Source: CAG-411 sp050875145 (GTDB lineage: Bacteria > Bacillota > Clostridia > Lachnospirales > Lachnospiraceae). From it: a DNA stretch of 64,000 nt. A model generated the notes under the pieces. The model saw only the letters and a list, made by a program, of their open reading frames with translations. It made no database searches and was not told where the DNA came from. The stretch spans positions 124,001 to 188,000 of the forward strand of contig JBNMLH010000004.1 in assembly GCA_050875145.1 (NCBI GenBank), read 5' to 3'. Every line of letters starts with the position of its first letter. Positions within the stretch are counted from its first letter, which is position 1. Positions 33,847-43,498 of the stretch are shown here, piece by piece. Position numbers and translations under genes: made by a program.

Positions 33847-36800
33847 GATTGCAAGAATACGAATTATAAATTTAAATTATAATCACGATTCCATTAATGT
33901 AGATGACAAAGTATTTGATTTAGGTGGAGAGAGTACCCTTATTTCTTTGCGTAATGGTGGCGGAAAAAGTGTACTTGTACAGATGATCGTGAGTTTATTT
34001 GTGCATAAAAACTATAGAGATTTTGGAGATAGAAAATTTAAGAACTATTTTAATACAAATAAGCCAACTTTTTTTATGACAGAATGGCAGTTAGATCAAA
34101 GTAAGGATAGAGTTCTTGTTGGTATGATGGTTCGAAAAAATCAGCGGGAAGATAATGATGTGGAAGAATTGGAAATGCTTACTTTTACGGGAAGTTATGA
34201 AGAGGGGTGTAAGTATGATATGGACCATATTCCGATTGTAAAGGTGAATGGAAATAATAAAATCTTGAAAGGATTTGGCGAATGTAAAAAGCTATTAGAA
34301 GAAATAAGTAAAGATAAAAATGGAGATTTCAGACTTTATGATATGAGTAGTCAATATGGTAGAAGTCAGTATTTTAAAAACCTCAAACAGTATCAGATCG
34401 ATTATAAAGAATGGGAAAGTATCATACAAAAAGTAAATCAAAAAGAATCTGGCTTATCGGATTTATTCCAAAATGCCAAGGATGAAAAAAATTTGATTGA
34501 AAACTGGTTTTTAAAGCCTATTGAAGATAAGCTGAACGTGGATCAAAATAAAATAGATGAATTCAGAAAGCTTACGTTTCGGTTTATTGAGCAGTATAAA
34601 AGGAATCAGTCCAATATTATTCGAAAAAAAATCATTGAAAAGTATTTTGAAGATACCATTTTATTAAAGGAGGATATAGACACCTATGTTGCCAGGAGTG
34701 AAGAAAAGAAGGAGGCAACCGCTCAGATGGTGCTCTATATTCGCATGCTGGGAGAGACGATACTAAGAATTACAGAGGTGATAACGGAAACGGAGGAGAA
34801 GATTGCTGCTATTCATGCCTATATTAAGCGAGTTGTTTATGAGCATATTTCTTATGATTTATATAAAAAACAAGAGGAAAAGCAGGAGGTTGTGCAAAAA
34901 AGGATAGAACAGGAGGTAAGGATAACCGCTTATGAAAAATCCATAAAGGATAGGGAAGCACAGTTGAATCTATATGATTGTAGTAAGATTTATGAGGAAA
35001 TAAAGGAGCTAAAAGAACAAAAGGCAGAAGTAGAGGAAAAAATCAACGTACTTGTCACAGATTCTCAGGTTACACAAGCAGAAATAGAAGAATTAGGACA
35101 TACGTTGTATGTATTTTATTTGAATGAACTTCAGAAAATGCAAGATGGCTTCGAAGAGACAGAGCAGAAAGTTACAGATACATTAGAAGGAAAAAGGGAA
35201 AAGTGTTTCCAGAAGAATGAAACGGAGGAAGCGATACGTAAACTTGGAATCCATATTGGAAAGATGCAGCAGGCAATCGAGAGTTACAATGAAGTGGAAG
35301 ATATCTTTCATGAAAAATATCATTGTCAATTAAAACGAAATGTTCTGGGGTTGTATCCAGATGGTTTTCTTGTTGTAAAATCCAAAGAAATGGAAAAAGA
35401 AACACAGGAGGAATGTAATAAGCTTGCAAGGCTTTCGAAGAAAAAAGCAGAGCTTGAGATAAAATTACGAAATCTGATGCAAGAAGAACAGAGTAATATT
35501 GCAGTACTTGCAGAAGAAAAACATAATTTGGAACTGCTTCGAAACAACCTTACAAGGTTAGAGGGGGAGAAACAAGAGCGACTTAGGATTATAAAATATG
35601 TAGGAATGAAAGAAGCAGAATTGGATAACAAACCATTGCTTTTGGATTGCATGGAAAGAAAAATTCGTGATTTGGATGTGGAAAAGGCGGGGCTTATTAC
35701 AGAAAAAGCGGTTTTAGAAAAGCAGTACAGACAATTAAAAGAGGGAAAAACGATGGAACTGCCTGTAAATGTGCAGGAGTATTTTGAGGAGCAAGGGATA
35801 GAAACGTATTATGGTATGGAATGGCTTACAAAAAATGGAAGAGGCGTGGAAGAGAATGCGAAGTTAGTGGCGAAAAATCCTTTTATTCCCTATGCTATTA
35901 TAATGGAACAAGATGTGTTTGAACGGTTTCGAAATACGGAGAAAGAGTTATATACCAGTTTTCCAATTCCTATCATTTTAAGAGGAGATTTAGAGAAAGG
36001 TGTAGAGAGCATACAAGGTAATATCACTACTTACGGAAATGTGCATTTCTTTCTTATGTTCAACCATCATTTGTTAGAGAAAGAGGAACTTTTGAAAATG
36101 CTTTCGCAATTAGATAAAAAGATTGCAATGTTAGAAAAGCAGATCAGGGATAAAACGGCTGATATCAATACGTTTGGTGCATACAGATTGAAGATAGAAA
36201 ATCAGACATACACTATGGCCTTATATGAAAAGACACAGAAAGAAATGCAGGTTGTAGAGCAGGAAAGAAAAGCTTTGCTATTGCGGCAAAAAGCTGTCAA
36301 AGAGGAAAAAGAGGAAAATGCCATAGAGCAGAAGAATACGAATAAAAAAATAGAAGAAAGTAAAGAATGTATTCGAGTTTATGGGGATAGAAAGCAAGAA
36401 TTTGAAACACTTTGTAATAAATATGCTATGTATGAAACGAATCAGAAAACGCTTCATCGGGAGCAAAAAGAGATGGAAGAATGGCAGCAGAAACAGAAAA
36501 ATATTGAAAAAGATATAGAAGAATTAGCTGTTGAATTGGAAGAATTAAAGGCTCTTGCAAGGCAATATAAAGAGAATATAGTTGCTTTACGGAAGAAGAC
36601 TTCTGAATATGAAACATTTGCAGGTTGTGAGAAGAATACAGAATTAATAATAGGTGCAACGGAAGCAAGTCAGATGGAGGCTAGATATAGAGTATTGATT
36701 CAAAGGGTGTCAGAGGCTATGGAGGATTTGCAGGCACGTCAGAAAAAAATGGTAGCTCAGATAGAAAAGAAAAGAGCAGAATTGGCAAGAAAGAATAAAA

Positions 36801-38275
36801 ATAATTTGTCCCAAGAGCAATATGCGGATGTAGTATTTACAGAAGAGCAGTACGATGCTACTGAAAATAAAATTAAGAACGAAAAAATAGAATTAAATGC
36901 TGCCCTAGAACAAAATACTGAGTATGAACGACAGAATGTAAGATTAGATGAGAATATTAAAAATTTAAGAGAGCAATTGTTAAGAGAAACAGGGAACAGG
37001 GAACCAATTGCAAAGGAGGTTATCGTAGACACAGAGTTTGAAAAGAGAATTCGATTGAAAAGACATGAAGAGGATGTGGCGAAAAATAAACTGTTATTGG
37101 AACAGAATAAAAAGAATGAACTGTCTGCTTTAGCAAGTGGTGTAGCGGAATTTGCAGATGATACCATCGAAGTTTCGGAGGAGAAACTTCTAGAACTACA
37201 AGAGAAGATTCCAGATTTGTTGCAGATGGAAAAAATTGCATTGGAAAAGTATCAAAAAGAACGAAAGAAAAAGCTTAGAGATATAAAAGAATCATTAACA
37301 ACGCAAAAGAGCAATATTGCGGAGAAAATCAGAGCATTATCTTCAAAAGAGGAATATGCAGATGACTATTTTGGAAAAACATTTGCCAATCTTTTGTCGC
37401 AGGTAAATGATGCATATAACCTGGCCAGACAATATGCGGTAAACAAAGCGGCATATGAGAAACAACTGGAAAAATTAAAGGTAGATTTGGAAAATATAGA
37501 TAAGGAGCAGAAAAATATAGAGGAAATGTTCCTGGAATATATTCAAAATATCAATGCCAATATAGCCATGATTGATAAAAATTCTACGATTACGGTGCGC
37601 AATCGAAGTATTAAAATGTTAAGAATACAAGTGCCGGACTGGGATACTGAGAAAGAACATTTTAGAATACGATTGCACGACTTCTTTGAATCGTTGATAA
37701 AAAATGGACTAGAGACGATTGCTAACAATAAAAATTTAGAAGAATATTTAGGGAAAGTCATATCTGTTAAGAAGTTATACGATTATGTGGTTGGAATACA
37801 AAATGTTAAAATTAAATTGTATAAAATTGAAGCGGAGAGGGAAGTACCAATCACATGGGCAGAAGTTTCAGAAAATTCAGGTGGAGAAGGATTTTTGTCA
37901 GCGTTTGTAATCCTCACTTGTTTATTAAGTTATATGCGACGTGATGAGCATGATTTGTTTACTGTTGGAGAAGAAGGAAAGGTACTTATTATGGATAACC
38001 CATTTGCACAAACGTATTCTGCACATCTTTTAAAACCACTTATGGAAATGGCAAAGAAGACAAATACACAGCTAATTTGTCTTTCAGGGCTAGGTGGGGA
38101 TTCTATTTACAATCGTTTTGATAACATATACGTTGTGAAATTGGTGGATTCTAATATTCGCAATGGTGTTCAGCGATTGGAGAGTAGACATATTAAGGGG
38201 GATACGGTAAAAAAGATGGTATTGTCGGACTTTAAAACGGAGCAAGTAAGTTTGTTTGATATGATAGAGGAATGA
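33839..38275 (+). CDS. jetC: Wadjet protein JetC (SMC/MukB-like ATPase)
   Basis: The 1478-residue SMC-like motor has Walker A at LRNGGGKSV (Lys43), two long coiled-coil arms (about 290-640 and 760-1250, rich in Glu/Lys heptads), a hinge-like globular centre (about 640-740, EEQGIETYYGMEWLT to NHHLLEKEEL), the ABC signature ENSGGEGFLS (Ser1347-Gly1351) and Walker B VLIMDNPFAQ (Asp1386). Asn1387 stands where most SMC ATPases have Glu, a known MukB/JetC-like variation that may affect hydrolysis. JetC extrudes plasmid DNA loops until JetD cuts. It ends the operon and all four frames are intact. Confidence 0.9.
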   Translation: MSKIARIRIINLNYNHDSINVDDKVFDLGGESTLISLRNGGGKSVLVQMIVSLFVHKNYRDFGDRKFKNYFNTNKPTFFMTEWQLDQSKDRVLVGMMVRKNQREDNDVEELEMLTFTGSYEEGCKYDMDHIPIVKVNGNNKILKGFGECKKLLEEISKDKNGDFRLYDMSSQYGRSQYFKNLKQYQIDYKEWESIIQKVNQKESGLSDLFQNAKDEKNLIENWFLKPIEDKLNVDQNKIDEFRKLTFRFIEQYKRNQSNIIRKKIIEKYFEDTILLKEDIDTYVARSEEKKEATAQMVLYIRMLGETILRITEVITETEEKIAAIHAYIKRVVYEHISYDLYKKQEEKQEVVQKRIEQEVRITAYEKSIKDREAQLNLYDCSKIYEEIKELKEQKAEVEEKINVLVTDSQVTQAEIEELGHTLYVFYLNELQKMQDGFEETEQKVTDTLEGKREKCFQKNETEEAIRKLGIHIGKMQQAIESYNEVEDIFHEKYHCQLKRNVLGLYPDGFLVVKSKEMEKETQEECNKLARLSKKKAELEIKLRNLMQEEQSNIAVLAEEKHNLELLRNNLTRLEGEKQERLRIIKYVGMKEAELDNKPLLLDCMERKIRDLDVEKAGLITEKAVLEKQYRQLKEGKTMELPVNVQEYFEEQGIETYYGMEWLTKNGRGVEENAKLVAKNPFIPYAIIMEQDVFERFRNTEKELYTSFPIPIILRGDLEKGVESIQGNITTYGNVHFFLMFNHHLLEKEELLKMLSQLDKKIAMLEKQIRDKTADINTFGAYRLKIENQTYTMALYEKTQKEMQVVEQERKALLLRQKAVKEEKEENAIEQKNTNKKIEESKECIRVYGDRKQEFETLCNKYAMYETNQKTLHREQKEMEEWQQKQKNIEKDIEELAVELEELKALARQYKENIVALRKKTSEYETFAGCEKNTELIIGATEASQMEARYRVLIQRVSEAMEDLQARQKKMVAQIEKKRAELARKNKNNLSQEQYADVVFTEEQYDATENKIKNEKIELNAALEQNTEYERQNVRLDENIKNLREQLLRETGNREPIAKEVIVDTEFEKRIRLKRHEEDVAKNKLLLEQNKKNELSALASGVAEFADDTIEVSEEKLLELQEKIPDLLQMEKIALEKYQKERKKKLRDIKESLTTQKSNIAEKIRALSSKEEYADDYFGKTFANLLSQVNDAYNLARQYAVNKAAYEKQLEKLKVDLENIDKEQKNIEEMFLEYIQNINANIAMIDKNSTITVRNRSIKMLRIQVPDWDTEKEHFRIRLHDFFESLIKNGLETIANNKNLEEYLGKVISVKKLYDYVVGIQNVKIKLYKIEAEREVPITWAEVSENSGGEGFLSAFVILTCLLSYMRRDEHDLFTVGEEGKVLIMDNPFAQTYSAHLLKPLMEMAKKTNTQLICLSGLGGDSIYNRFDNIYVVKLVDSNIRNGVQRLESRHIKGDTVKKMVLSDFKTEQVSLFDMIEE

Positions 38276-38525
38276 TGTTGTGAAGAAAGTTGGAACACGC
38301 TTCTATTAGACACGGAAGGTTTACCATCATAGCTAATCAGGGGATTATAGCTTTTATAAAGAAAAATATATGGATGTTTTATATTGGTACTCTATTTTAG
38401 CTATTCAGTACAAGATACGATAGCTGTTCATCACTATTGGCTCTGATTTAAGAGGTAAATATTTAACAAAAAAGTCTTAAAATCAACGATTTTAGGCTTG
38501 ATATTATAGGAAGGAGATACAAAGT

Positions 38526-38855
38526 ATGGGACTAATGAAATGCCCAGAATGTGGAAAAGAAATTTCAAATAAAGCATTTGCCTGTATCCATTGTGGATAC
38601 CCATTGCAACACTTTGTAGAAGAAAAGCAAAAGATTGTATTTTATAAACTTACACTAAAAAGTGTTGGGGTAAAAAAGGTAAGAACCATTAAGCTTGTAA
38701 GAAAAGTTACAAATTGTGGATTAAGAGCTGCGAAAGCGTTTATCGATTGTCCACCAAAATTGATTACAGGTGGATTACTTCTTGAAGATGCAGAAAAATT
38801 GCAGAAACAGTTTTCTGATTTAGGAAATACGGTTGTGATAGAAGAAGAAAGATAA
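38526..38855 (+). CDS. Zinc-ribbon protein with ribosomal L7/L12 C-terminal-like domain
   Basis: The 109-residue protein has a zinc ribbon with Cys6, Cys9, Cys20 and Cys23 (KCPECGKEIS and CIHCGYPL). Residues about 37-107 are like the bL12 C-terminal domain: a beta strand, KKVRTIKLVRKVTNCGLRAA, KAFIDCPPKLITGGL and DAEKLQKQFSDLGNTVVIEE follow the order helix-Gly-Leu-x-x-Ala-Lys and final beta strand of L12. That domain in L12 contacts translation GTPases. The role here is unknown. AAGGAG precedes the start. A weak hairpin (38480-38507) lies between it and the Wadjet operon, so it is probably transcribed separately. Confidence 0.75.
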   Translation: MGLMKCPECGKEISNKAFACIHCGYPLQHFVEEKQKIVFYKLTLKSVGVKKVRTIKLVRKVTNCGLRAAKAFIDCPPKLITGGLLLEDAEKLQKQFSDLGNTVVIEEER

Positions 38856-38878
38856 ATAACTATGAGGTGAAAAGCAAA

Positions 38879-39499
38879 ATGAAAGAAGATAAAAATGAGA
38901 CAAGATGGGATAAGTTTTTGCAGGTTCATACAACAGGAAGAGATGATACAAAGGCAGATCAGTATCGGTATCCGTATGAACCAACACCTTATTGTGTACT
39001 GGAGCGTTTGGCGAATAGTGGGCGGATTGGAAAAAGTAATACGGTATTAGATTATGGATGTGGAAAAGGCAGGGTGGAGTTCTTTTTGTCTTATCAGGTT
39101 CGATGCCAATCTATTGGTATCGAATATGATGAACGTATCTGTAAAAAAGCGTTACAGAACAGAGAAACGGCAATATCGTCTGGTAGAGTAGCCTTTGAAT
39201 TTGCCAATGCAGAGTCGTTTCTTGTGCCGGAAAACGTGGATAGGGTATATTTCTTTAATCCTTTTTCTATACAAATTTTACAAAAAGTGATTGCAAAAAT
39301 TTTAGAATCTTATTATGAAAAGATGCGAGGTATCCAATTGTTTTTTTATTATCCATCGGATGAATATATATCATACTTGATGACAGTAGAGGAACTTGTA
39401 TTTTCGGATGAAATCAATTGTAGAGATTTATTTCCTGGAAATGATTCACGAGAGCGAATTGTAATATTTGAGTTGTTTCCCAACGATAATTTGCAATAA
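38879..39499 (+). CDS. SAM-dependent methyltransferase
   Basis: The 206-residue protein has a class I methyltransferase fold with SAM motif TVLDYGCGKGRVEFFL, an acidic IGIEYDERICKKA at the end of strand 2, and RVYFFNPFSIQILQKV at motif IV, where the NPF may serve as an N/D-PPF-like site. An N-terminal 45-residue part (RWDKFLQVHTTGRDD, YPYEPTPYCVLERLA) is common in small clostridial methyltransferases related to PrmA or RsmD. The substrate is unknown. ATG 38879 has AGGTG 9 bases before it; GTG 38867 lacks a ribosome site. It is 23 bp after the zinc-ribbon gene, in one operon. Confidence 0.8.
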   Translation: MKEDKNETRWDKFLQVHTTGRDDTKADQYRYPYEPTPYCVLERLANSGRIGKSNTVLDYGCGKGRVEFFLSYQVRCQSIGIEYDERICKKALQNRETAISSGRVAFEFANAESFLVPENVDRVYFFNPFSIQILQKVIAKILESYYEKMRGIQLFFYYPSDEYISYLMTVEELVFSDEINCRDLFPGNDSRERIVIFELFPNDNLQ

Positions 39500-39529
39500 T
39501 TTTAAAAGAAATTGAATATGACAATAAAA

Positions 39530-39616
39530 ATACCGACCTCCAATTGTTAGATGTTTGATATGTGTCCAAGATTCTGGGTACACATCAATTTTAGTCTAAC
39601 GTTTGTGGGTCGGTAT
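39530..39616. terminator. Long three-part hairpin between convergent genes
   Basis: The outer stem ATACCGACC / GGTCGGTAT, a middle stem TGTTAGA / TCTAACG and an inner stem TGATATGTGT / GTACACATCA are nested over 87 bases. It has no clean U-tract. It is placed to end transcription of the methyltransferase (+) and lipoprotein (-) genes. Confidence 0.6.
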
Positions 39617-39644
39617 AGGATACCGCTATTTTCTCAAGGTATCT

Positions 39645-40604
39645 TTATTTTTCTGTCTCGTCTTTTTGTGTAATTCCGAACGTGTCGGTAACACAAGTCA
39701 ATCCTTCGCTTTCAAATCCATCAATTGTTTTCTTTAAACTAATACTACCTACGGAAGAACTTGAGATTAGTCCTAAGCGATGCAAGGTAGCTGAGCTTAC
39801 TGTACTGTAATCAATAAAGACAACCTGTGTAATACCTTTTTCATCATATGTTACATCTGTTAAGACATTTTTATACTTTTTATATTTATTTAAAATACTT
39901 TTTATGTATTGTTTCACCTGAGCTTTAGATAGTCCGGAACCTTTTAATGAGGTATAGTAATAATCTGCTGAAAAAAGTACCTCATCACCCTGTGAAAGCA
40001 GACAAGTTACATCCTTATCTTTTTTACAGGTAGTCATGGTTGCATCCATAAAGTCATATAAACCAAAAGTTAGATTTTTAAAGAAATTTTTATTTGAATT
40101 AAATAAATATCGTATCGAACTCGAATCGGCTGTTCTGGAGTTGAATTTAACAGAGTCTGTTGTTGCTTTCGCATCGTCTAAAGCAGCGCATAACCAAGTA
40201 GGCATATCTGCAAAAGCCTCTGGACCTTTTTTGGCGGCAGCATACATTTTTTTTATGGCTACGTCATAGGCATCATAAGAGGAAATTTCTACTGGAATGT
40301 CAAAGGTTTTATCCTTTTCATCGGGCTTAACTGTAATGTCCTTTGCTTTTTCATTTAACTTCACATAGAAAGAACCAAGCCCTGAGGTCGTTTTCTTTTC
40401 CACAGCATCGAAGTAATGGTCAAAAGTTTCGTTTTTTTCCATACTTTTGTAGAAAGTTTCGGAATCGCCAGATTTATATGCTTCTGTAATGTCTTTCACT
40501 TGTTCAGCGGCAGGTTTTGTATTTGCACACCCGGTTAAACTGAATGTAGCTGTTAAAATAACTGCTACGGTCATAAATTTTTTTGCTAAGTTGCTTTTTT
40601 TCAT
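39645..40604 (-). CDS. Lipoprotein of unknown function (DUF5105-like)
   Basis: The 319-residue product starts MKKSNLAKKFMTVAVILT and has a lipobox LTGC with Cys26 as the modified residue. The mature part has AAEQVKDITEAYKSGDSETFY at its start and a C-terminal domain with ESEGLTCVTDTFGI. The pattern, a helical then beta repeat in a lipoprotein, resembles the DUF5105/DUF4878-like lipoproteins of Firmicutes; the function is unknown. ATG 40604 has AAGGAG 8 bases before it; the longer upstream reading (40646) lacks one. Confidence 0.75.
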   Translation of the reverse strand: MKKSNLAKKFMTVAVILTATFSLTGCANTKPAAEQVKDITEAYKSGDSETFYKSMEKNETFDHYFDAVEKKTTSGLGSFYVKLNEKAKDITVKPDEKDKTFDIPVEISSYDAYDVAIKKMYAAAKKGPEAFADMPTWLCAALDDAKATTDSVKFNSRTADSSSIRYLFNSNKNFFKNLTFGLYDFMDATMTTCKKDKDVTCLLSQGDEVLFSADYYYTSLKGSGLSKAQVKQYIKSILNKYKKYKNVLTDVTYDEKGITQVVFIDYSTVSSATLHRLGLISSSSVGSISLKKTIDGFESEGLTCVTDTFGITQKDETEK

Positions 40605-40636
40605 ATTTTTTCTCCTTTTTTGTAAAATATAACCAT

Positions 40637-40666
40637 ATTTTAACATTTAGGTATAAGAGCTGTCAA
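40637..40666 (-). promoter_or_regulatory. Promoter of the lipoprotein gene
   Basis: Minus-strand TTGACA (40661-40666), an 18-bp spacer and TAAAAT (40637-40642), about 35 bp before the start codon. Confidence 0.75.
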
Positions 40667-40876
40667 TGTGCTTGTCGTAGGTCATTTTTACAAGGACAGT
40701 ATCTATAAACTTTAATGTTACGGCATGTCTGATTGGATTCTGTTACTCATTGGAATGGAGATGGTAAAAGAGAAAAAATAGAAGGATATAGAGGTAGCAG
40801 AAAAAATATAGATAGTGCTACGTCGAAATATTTTGTATAATAAGGTGTAATGACGGATTGAAAGTGGAGTGAAAAG

Positions 40877-41581
40877 ATGAACACAAATACAAAAATATTA
40901 GTAGTAGAAGATGATACCGATATTAACAATATCCTTGCTACCGCATTAAAAAAGGAAGGGTATGATAGCATACAGGCTTTTTCTGGAACAGAGGCAAAGC
41001 TTATGTTAAAGTTAAAAAAGGGAGAGTTTTCCCTTGTATTATTAGATTTAATGTTACCAGGAGTGTCTGGAGAAAAAGTGTTGGAAGAAATACGAAAGGA
41101 AGGCGAATTGCCCGTCATTGTATTAACTGCTAAGGATAGCTTGGACAATAAATTAAATATGCTCACAGGAGGGGCAGATGATTATATTACAAAACCGTTT
41201 GATATTAAAGAGGTCATTGCCAGAGTGCAAATTCAACTTCGTCATGCACAGAAGCAAAGTGGAACGGTAGATACAACAAAACAACAGATCAAGCATAAAC
41301 AGATGTTGCTGGATAAAAGTGATTTCTCTATCGCGATAGGGGACGTTACACTTCCTAAAATAACAAAACAGGAATTCGCTATTTTGGAATTATTAATGGG
41401 AAATCCCAAACAGGTATTTAGTAAAGAGGCAATCTTTGAGTATGCTTGGGAGGAACCGTATATGGGGGAGACAAAAACATTAGATGTACATATCAGTAAC
41501 ATACGGAAAAAAATCCGTACCGTCACCGAAGAAGAATACATTGAAACCGTGTGGGGAATTGGGTATCGTGCAAAAGGATAA
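40877..41581 (+). CDS. OmpR-family response regulator
   Basis: The 234-residue protein has a receiver domain (acidic pair EDDTD near the start, phospho-acceptor Asp in LVLLDLMLPGVSG, Thr/Lys switch residues in IVLTAKD and DYITKPF) and a C-terminal winged helix of the Trans_reg_C type (LPKITKQEFAILELLMGNPK, DVHISNIRKKI, ETVWGIGYRAKG). It precedes an ABC transporter and a histidine kinase. This arrangement is used in Firmicutes to sense and resist antimicrobial peptides, so it probably controls the transporter genes behind it. TATAAT lies at 40836-40841. Confidence 0.92.
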   Translation: MNTNTKILVVEDDTDINNILATALKKEGYDSIQAFSGTEAKLMLKLKKGEFSLVLLDLMLPGVSGEKVLEEIRKEGELPVIVLTAKDSLDNKLNMLTGGADDYITKPFDIKEVIARVQIQLRHAQKQSGTVDTTKQQIKHKQMLLDKSDFSIAIGDVTLPKITKQEFAILELLMGNPKQVFSKEAIFEYAWEEPYMGETKTLDVHISNIRKKIRTVTEEEYIETVWGIGYRAKG

Positions 41582-41677
41582 TCTTTACTCTTTTTTTACT
41601 TTTTATTTGCGTTATATTAGGAATTTCAATTTAAAATACAGGTAAAGTAAAAACAGCAGAAAGAGAGGAAAAGAAGC

Positions 41678-42595
41678 ATGCAGGAAATATTGTTGCAAAC
41701 GACCAGTTTGACAAAGCAATTTGGGCGGCATAGAGCGGTAGACCAGGTAAATCTACATATAAAAAAAGGTGCTATTTATGGGTTTATTGGAAGAAATGGA
41801 GCTGGAAAAACAACCTGTCTGAAAATGATAAGTGGGCTTTCTAAGCCAAGTAGTGGAGAAATTGCACTGTTTGGATATACAGGAAATGATTTGAAAAAGG
41901 TTCGTTCCAGAGTAGGATGTCTCATTGAAGCACCAGGATTATACGGAAATATGAGTGCCTATGAAAATATCAAATTAAAATGTAAACTATTTGGAATTGT
42001 GAAGGAATCCTATATACAAAACATTTTAGAATTGGTTGGTTTAGAAAAAACAGGAAAGAAAAAGACAAAACAGTTTTCTTTGGGAATGAAACAGCGACTT
42101 GGGATTGGGCTTGCACTGGTAGGAGAACCGGACTTATTGATTTTAGATGAACCTATCAATGGATTGGACCCACAGGGAATTGCAGAAATGCGAGATATGA
42201 TTCAAAAACTGAATGAAGAACATAATATGACGATACTGATATCTAGTCATATCTTGGAGGAATTATCTAAAATAGCAACGGATTATGGCATTATACATAA
42301 TGGAGTTCTGGTACAGGAGCTTACAAGAGAAGAACTATTGCAGCGTTGCCGGGAACGAATTGAAATAACGATGGAGCACCCGGAGCAGGCACTTCCTGTT
42401 TTAGATGAAATGAAAATAAAAAATTATCAGGTGGTAGACAAAGAGCATATTCATGTGTTTGAACGATTAAACGATAGTGCAATCCTAAATATGGAACTTG
42501 CGAAAGCAGGCTGCCTGGTAAAAGGAATTTCCATGAAAAGCGAAGAGTTAGAAAACTACTTTTTGAATTTGACAGGAGGGGAAAAGAATGCGTAA
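41678..42595 (+). CDS. ABC transporter ATP-binding protein (BcrA/lantibiotic-immunity type)
   Basis: This 305-residue ATPase has Walker A GRNGAGKTT, the ABC signature FSLGMKQRLGI and Walker B LLILDEPINGLD, followed by the H-loop (ISSHILEEL). The C-terminal extension (HPEQALPVLDEMKIK, FERLNDSAILN) is that of BcrA-like ATPases for bacitracin or lantibiotic self-protection. It pairs with the overlapping permease (8 bp) downstream and lies behind its response regulator. GAGAGGAAAAG precedes ATG 41678. Confidence 0.9.
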   Translation: MQEILLQTTSLTKQFGRHRAVDQVNLHIKKGAIYGFIGRNGAGKTTCLKMISGLSKPSSGEIALFGYTGNDLKKVRSRVGCLIEAPGLYGNMSAYENIKLKCKLFGIVKESYIQNILELVGLEKTGKKKTKQFSLGMKQRLGIGLALVGEPDLLILDEPINGLDPQGIAEMRDMIQKLNEEHNMTILISSHILEELSKIATDYGIIHNGVLVQELTREELLQRCRERIEITMEHPEQALPVLDEMKIKNYQVVDKEHIHVFERLNDSAILNMELAKAGCLVKGISMKSEELENYFLNLTGGEKNA

Positions 42596-43439
42596 TCTTA
42601 TAAAAATGGATTTATATCGGATGTTTCATACAAAAAGCTTGTATAGTATTTGGATTATATTGGGGGCAATGATTGTTTTTTCCACGTTTATGACGAAAAT
42701 GGATTATGAGGCATTACAAGAACCACAACAGGAAACCACGCAGGAAGTAACAGATGAAAAAGAAGCAAGTGAACAGATTAATGTAGGAATGAATGTCACG
42801 CTACCTACAAAACTGGGGGAAAAGCTTACCGTATTTGATGAAATTTATTCCAATATACAAGCAAAGTTTGTCGCATTATTTTTAGTGATTTTTACGGTTA
42901 TATATGCGACGGCGGACTTGACAAGCGGTTATATAAAAAATATTGGTGGAATGCTTCCCAAAAGAGAATATATGGTATTGTCAAAGGCGGTAGTGTTAGG
43001 AATTTACACATTTCTTAGTTTTCTATACTATATTCTGGTACAAACAGTGTCCACCTATGTTTTCTTTGGTTTTGTAAAGTGGGGAAAAATACAACCGCTA
43101 CTTACCTATCTGGTTGTACAGCTTGTGTTGCATTATGCGTTTTTGCTTATTTGTATGGGAATTGCACTTCTTCTGCGAAATAATACATTTAGCATGGCAA
43201 TTTCGATTTGTTTGACCATGAATTTTGCAGCAATTTTGTATGGATTGCTGGATAAATTGTTTGCACAGATGGGAATCAAAGATTTTCAGACGATCACACA
43301 TACGGTAACGGGGAAAATCGCAATGCTTTCGATGAATCCGGCAAAAAAGGAATGTTTGGCTTCTCTTTTTGCTGCCATTGTATTTGGTGGGGTGGCAACC
43401 GCAGTGACTGGGTATATTTTTAAGAAGAGAGATATATAA
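42588..43439 (+). CDS. ABC-2-type permease
   Basis: The 283-residue membrane protein has six likely helices: one near residues 18-34 (SIWIILGAMIVFSTFM), a hydrophilic stretch (PQQETTQEVTDEKEASE) probably outside, then VALFLVIFTVIYATADLTSG, the TFLSFLYYILVQTVSTYVFF pair, LLICMGIALLLRNNTFSMA and a C-terminal VFGGVATAVTGYIFKKRD. It overlaps the ATPase gene by 8 bp and is translationally coupled. Together they form an exporter or immunity pump for a peptide or lipid-II-targeting antibiotic, inferred from the context. Confidence 0.85.
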   Translation: MRNLIKMDLYRMFHTKSLYSIWIILGAMIVFSTFMTKMDYEALQEPQQETTQEVTDEKEASEQINVGMNVTLPTKLGEKLTVFDEIYSNIQAKFVALFLVIFTVIYATADLTSGYIKNIGGMLPKREYMVLSKAVVLGIYTFLSFLYYILVQTVSTYVFFGFVKWGKIQPLLTYLVVQLVLHYAFLLICMGIALLLRNNTFSMAISICLTMNFAAILYGLLDKLFAQMGIKDFQTITHTVTGKIAMLSMNPAKKECLASLFAAIVFGGVATAVTGYIFKKRDI

Positions 43440-43498
43440 TGATTACCAAGGCCAAAAGGTAGCGTGGGCTGCTTGTGACAAAGGAAAGGATTTAATTT

